Shown piece after piece: positions 6,017 to 7,694 of a DNA stretch of 7,694 nucleotides. The stretch spans positions 1 to 7,694 of the forward strand of contig URZS01000041.1 in the NCBI GenBank assembly GCA_900552445.1, read 5' to 3'. Both the position numbers and the translations under genes were made by a program. Position 1 is the first letter of the stretch. Every line of letters starts with the position of its first letter. Source of the DNA: an uncultured Veillonella sp. GTDB lineage: Bacteria; Bacillota; Negativicutes; Veillonellales; Veillonellaceae. The notes under the pieces were generated by a model. The model was not told the DNA's origin, did not search any database, and worked only from the letters and a program-made list of their open reading frames with translations.

Positions 6017-7534
6017 GTGAAACGTATTAAATTATTAGTTACAAGCGCTATTATGGCAATGGCCATCGCTCCAGTTTATGGTGCACAAATTGTATCACCA
6101 AATGTAAATTTAAATTCTACAACATATGACATGATCGATTCCTTGCATGCCCAAGGCTATATCGATACATTGCCAACATCCAAGCCTTACAGCCGTTTAC
6201 AAGTGGCTGAATGGGTGCAAGAAGCAAATGGTAAAGTGGATGCGAATACACCACAATTCGTTCAATCTATGCTTCAAAATCTTGAAACTGAGTATGCCGA
6301 TGATATCCAAACTTTGGCAACAGGAAAACAAGAGTCCAAAGTAGTAGTCGACTCTGCTACTGTATCTGTGACATCTACGAATTCTCCAGAGTACAACCAA
6401 AACCGTGGTGGTTGGGTTCGCACGGCGAGCACGTATCAACCATTGAACTCCAATAACAATGGTTATAAATACAATCGCGGCACTACTGTGAGCGGTGAAA
6501 TGCACATTCGCGGTACGGCGGGCAATCATGTAGCGTACGCCATAACTCCGCGCGCTGATCTATTTGCTGGCGACAACAGTGCACGCCTCGTAAACGGCTA
6601 CGTGAAAACACATATCGGTGCCGTAGAGGTACAAGCTGGTAAAGATGAGCTTTGGTGGGGCCCTATGCACCAATCATCCCTCAATCTGTCCAACAATATG
6701 AATGCTTTAACAGGTGTGAAAGTAACGACTATTAACCCTGTAAAAGTAGGCGGTACATTCCGTTTCTTGCGTTCCATTAAGCCCACCTTCGTATATGCGA
6801 AATTGTCTGATGATCGCAATGACGTGAAGCATCCAAACTTTGTAGGTGCTCGCGTAGAAGTATCCCCTACAAAACGCGTTGTAGTAGGTGCGAGCTTAAC
6901 ATCTATCATGGGTGGTGCAGGCCGTCACTTGAGCCTTTCCGACTATGGTCGCTTCTTGACTGGTAAAAATGAAGCTAGCCGCTCCAAAGATAAATGGAAT
7001 AGCATTGCTGGTTACGATATTAAATGGACATTACCATCCATGGAAGTATATGGCATGGTATATGGTGAAGACCAAGCAACAGGCCTTGGCTTTATTCCAA
7101 GCCCATCTAAAATCGCTTGGACTGCAGGCGTGTACTTGCCAAAACTTGGCAACCACGACGACTGGAACCTTCGCTTAGAAGGCGGTAGAACAAGTAACTG
7201 GTGGTATGCTCACTGGTCATATAACGATGGTTATGTACACAAAGGGAATATCATGGGTGACTACATGGGCAACAGCAGTAATCGCTTATATGCTCGCCTT
7301 GGTCACTGGGATAAAAAAGCAAACTTAACAGGCTTCAACGTTGAGTACTTGCGTCTTAACCGCGAACTCAATACAAATGCAAAAGCCCTTAACGTTTGGG
7401 TTGATCATAGCCGTAAATTATCTAACGATTGGTCCTTAGCTGCGAAGGTAGGCGTATCTAGACTTCACAACATGACTGAAAAGAAAGATAAAACTGCATA
7501 CCTAGTAGGCGTAGACGTAAAACGCACGTTCTAA
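6017..7534 (+). CDS. Capsule assembly Wzi-family outer-membrane protein
   Basis: A 505-residue exported beta-barrel protein. Residues 1-22 are a signal peptide with probable cleavage after V-Y-G. Residues about 35-72 form a small helical region (YDMIDSLHAQGYI, then PYSRLQVAEW) that loosely resembles an S-layer homology repeat but lacks its full consensus. From about residue 155 onward the sequence alternates in the manner of beta-strands. The family signature is ELWWGP followed by SSLNLSNN (W213, W214, G215, P216), matching the WWGP...LS-N block of Wzi. The last residue is Phe (DVKRTF), the usual C-terminal signal for Bam-mediated insertion. In E. coli and Klebsiella, Wzi is an outer-membrane lectin-like barrel that helps retain group 1 capsule on the cell surface. 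The presence of Wza-, Wzx- and Wzy-like genes upstream supports the same job. The start is GTG, and a terminator follows 39 bp after the stop. Confidence 0.88.
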   Translation: MKRIKLLVTSAIMAMAIAPVYGAQIVSPNVNLNSTTYDMIDSLHAQGYIDTLPTSKPYSRLQVAEWVQEANGKVDANTPQFVQSMLQNLETEYADDIQTLATGKQESKVVVDSATVSVTSTNSPEYNQNRGGWVRTASTYQPLNSNNNGYKYNRGTTVSGEMHIRGTAGNHVAYAITPRADLFAGDNSARLVNGYVKTHIGAVEVQAGKDELWWGPMHQSSLNLSNNMNALTGVKVTTINPVKVGGTFRFLRSIKPTFVYAKLSDDRNDVKHPNFVGARVEVSPTKRVVVGASLTSIMGGAGRHLSLSDYGRFLTGKNEASRSKDKWNSIAGYDIKWTLPSMEVYGMVYGEDQATGLGFIPSPSKIAWTAGVYLPKLGNHDDWNLRLEGGRTSNWWYAHWSYNDGYVHKGNIMGDYMGNSSNRLYARLGHWDKKANLTGFNVEYLRLNRELNTNAKALNVWVDHSRKLSNDWSLAAKVGVSRLHNMTEKKDKTAYLVGVDVKRTF

Positions 7535-7573
7535 TTTAATAAGATAATATCGATGAATTAAGTGATATATTGT

Positions 7574-7604
7574 AAAAAGGCTACTCATAGTGAGTAGCTT
7601 TTTT
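7574..7604 (+). terminator. Rho-independent terminator at the end of the cluster
   Basis: A perfect 8-bp stem, GCTACTCA (7580-7587) and TGAGTAGC (7591-7598), with a 3-base TAG loop, is followed by six Ts (7599-7604). Five As precede the stem (7574-7578), extending the pairing and giving a T-run on the other strand as well. It could therefore stop transcription from either side. It lies 39 bp after the Wzi-like stop codon and marks the end of the transcription unit. Confidence 0.92.
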
Positions 7605-7694
7605 CAATTTATATTCTTGTACGGATAGTTAGAATTACTTTTAGCTTGATAATGGTTACTATAAGGTGAGTAATAGCTATTTGTCAGTGATATA

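Noticed and set aside
6197..6529. A 110-codon open frame on the minus strand inside the Wzi-like gene
   Set aside because: It lies wholly within a well-supported gene on the other strand, has no family resemblance and shows no convincing ribosome site. It is a shadow frame.
6598..6909. A 103-codon minus-strand open frame opposite the Wzi WWGP region
   Set aside because: Antisense to conserved signature residues of the Wzi family. Composition is that of a reverse-complement shadow.
7605..7694. A promoter or gene start after the terminator (TTGATA at 7646-7651, TAATAG at 7671-7676)
   Set aside because: The boxes are poor and 19 bp apart, no coding start is visible before the window ends, and the small inverted repeat TTACT/AGTAA (7656-7673) is too short to mean anything.

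Overview
The window is the downstream part of a polysaccharide (capsule or O-antigen type) assembly locus. All seven genes lie on the + strand and there is an intrinsic terminator at the right end. The DNA is fairly AT-rich and every gene has a clear purine-rich Shine-Dalgarno site, as in Firmicutes. Yet the products include outer-membrane machinery: a Wza-like export protein and a Wzi-like beta-barrel ending in phenylalanine. That combination points to a diderm Firmicute of the Negativicutes. Veillonella is my best guess, from general resemblance only.

Layout: the window opens inside a Wzz-type chain-length regulator (1-474, 5' end missing). It is followed at 8 bp by an EpsG-family polymerase of the Wzy type (483-1601), at 15 bp by a Wzx-type flippase (1617-3149), and at 16 bp by a periplasmic or outer-membrane export protein with Poly_export and SLBB domains (3166-4050). 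An 80-bp gap with a nested set of short direct repeats leads to an IspD/TarI-like cytidylyltransferase (4131-4850). An extended short-chain dehydrogenase/reductase (SDR) follows 18 bp later (4869-5909). A 107-bp AT-rich gap, possibly with a promoter, precedes a Wzi-family outer-membrane protein that starts with GTG (6017-7534). A strong hairpin plus T-run (7574-7604) closes the unit, and the last 90 bp hold no recognisable gene.

How the genes fit together: the cytidylyltransferase and SDR probably make a CDP-activated polyol or sugar in the cytoplasm. Glycosyltransferases, none of which are in this window, would build lipid-linked repeat units. Wzx would flip these across the inner membrane, the EpsG/Wzy protein would polymerise them and Wzz would set chain length. 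The Wza-like protein would carry the polymer across the periplasm and outer membrane, and the Wzi-like barrel would help hold it on the surface. The assignments to protein families are well supported. The sugar chemistry and the CDP-polyol idea are inference.
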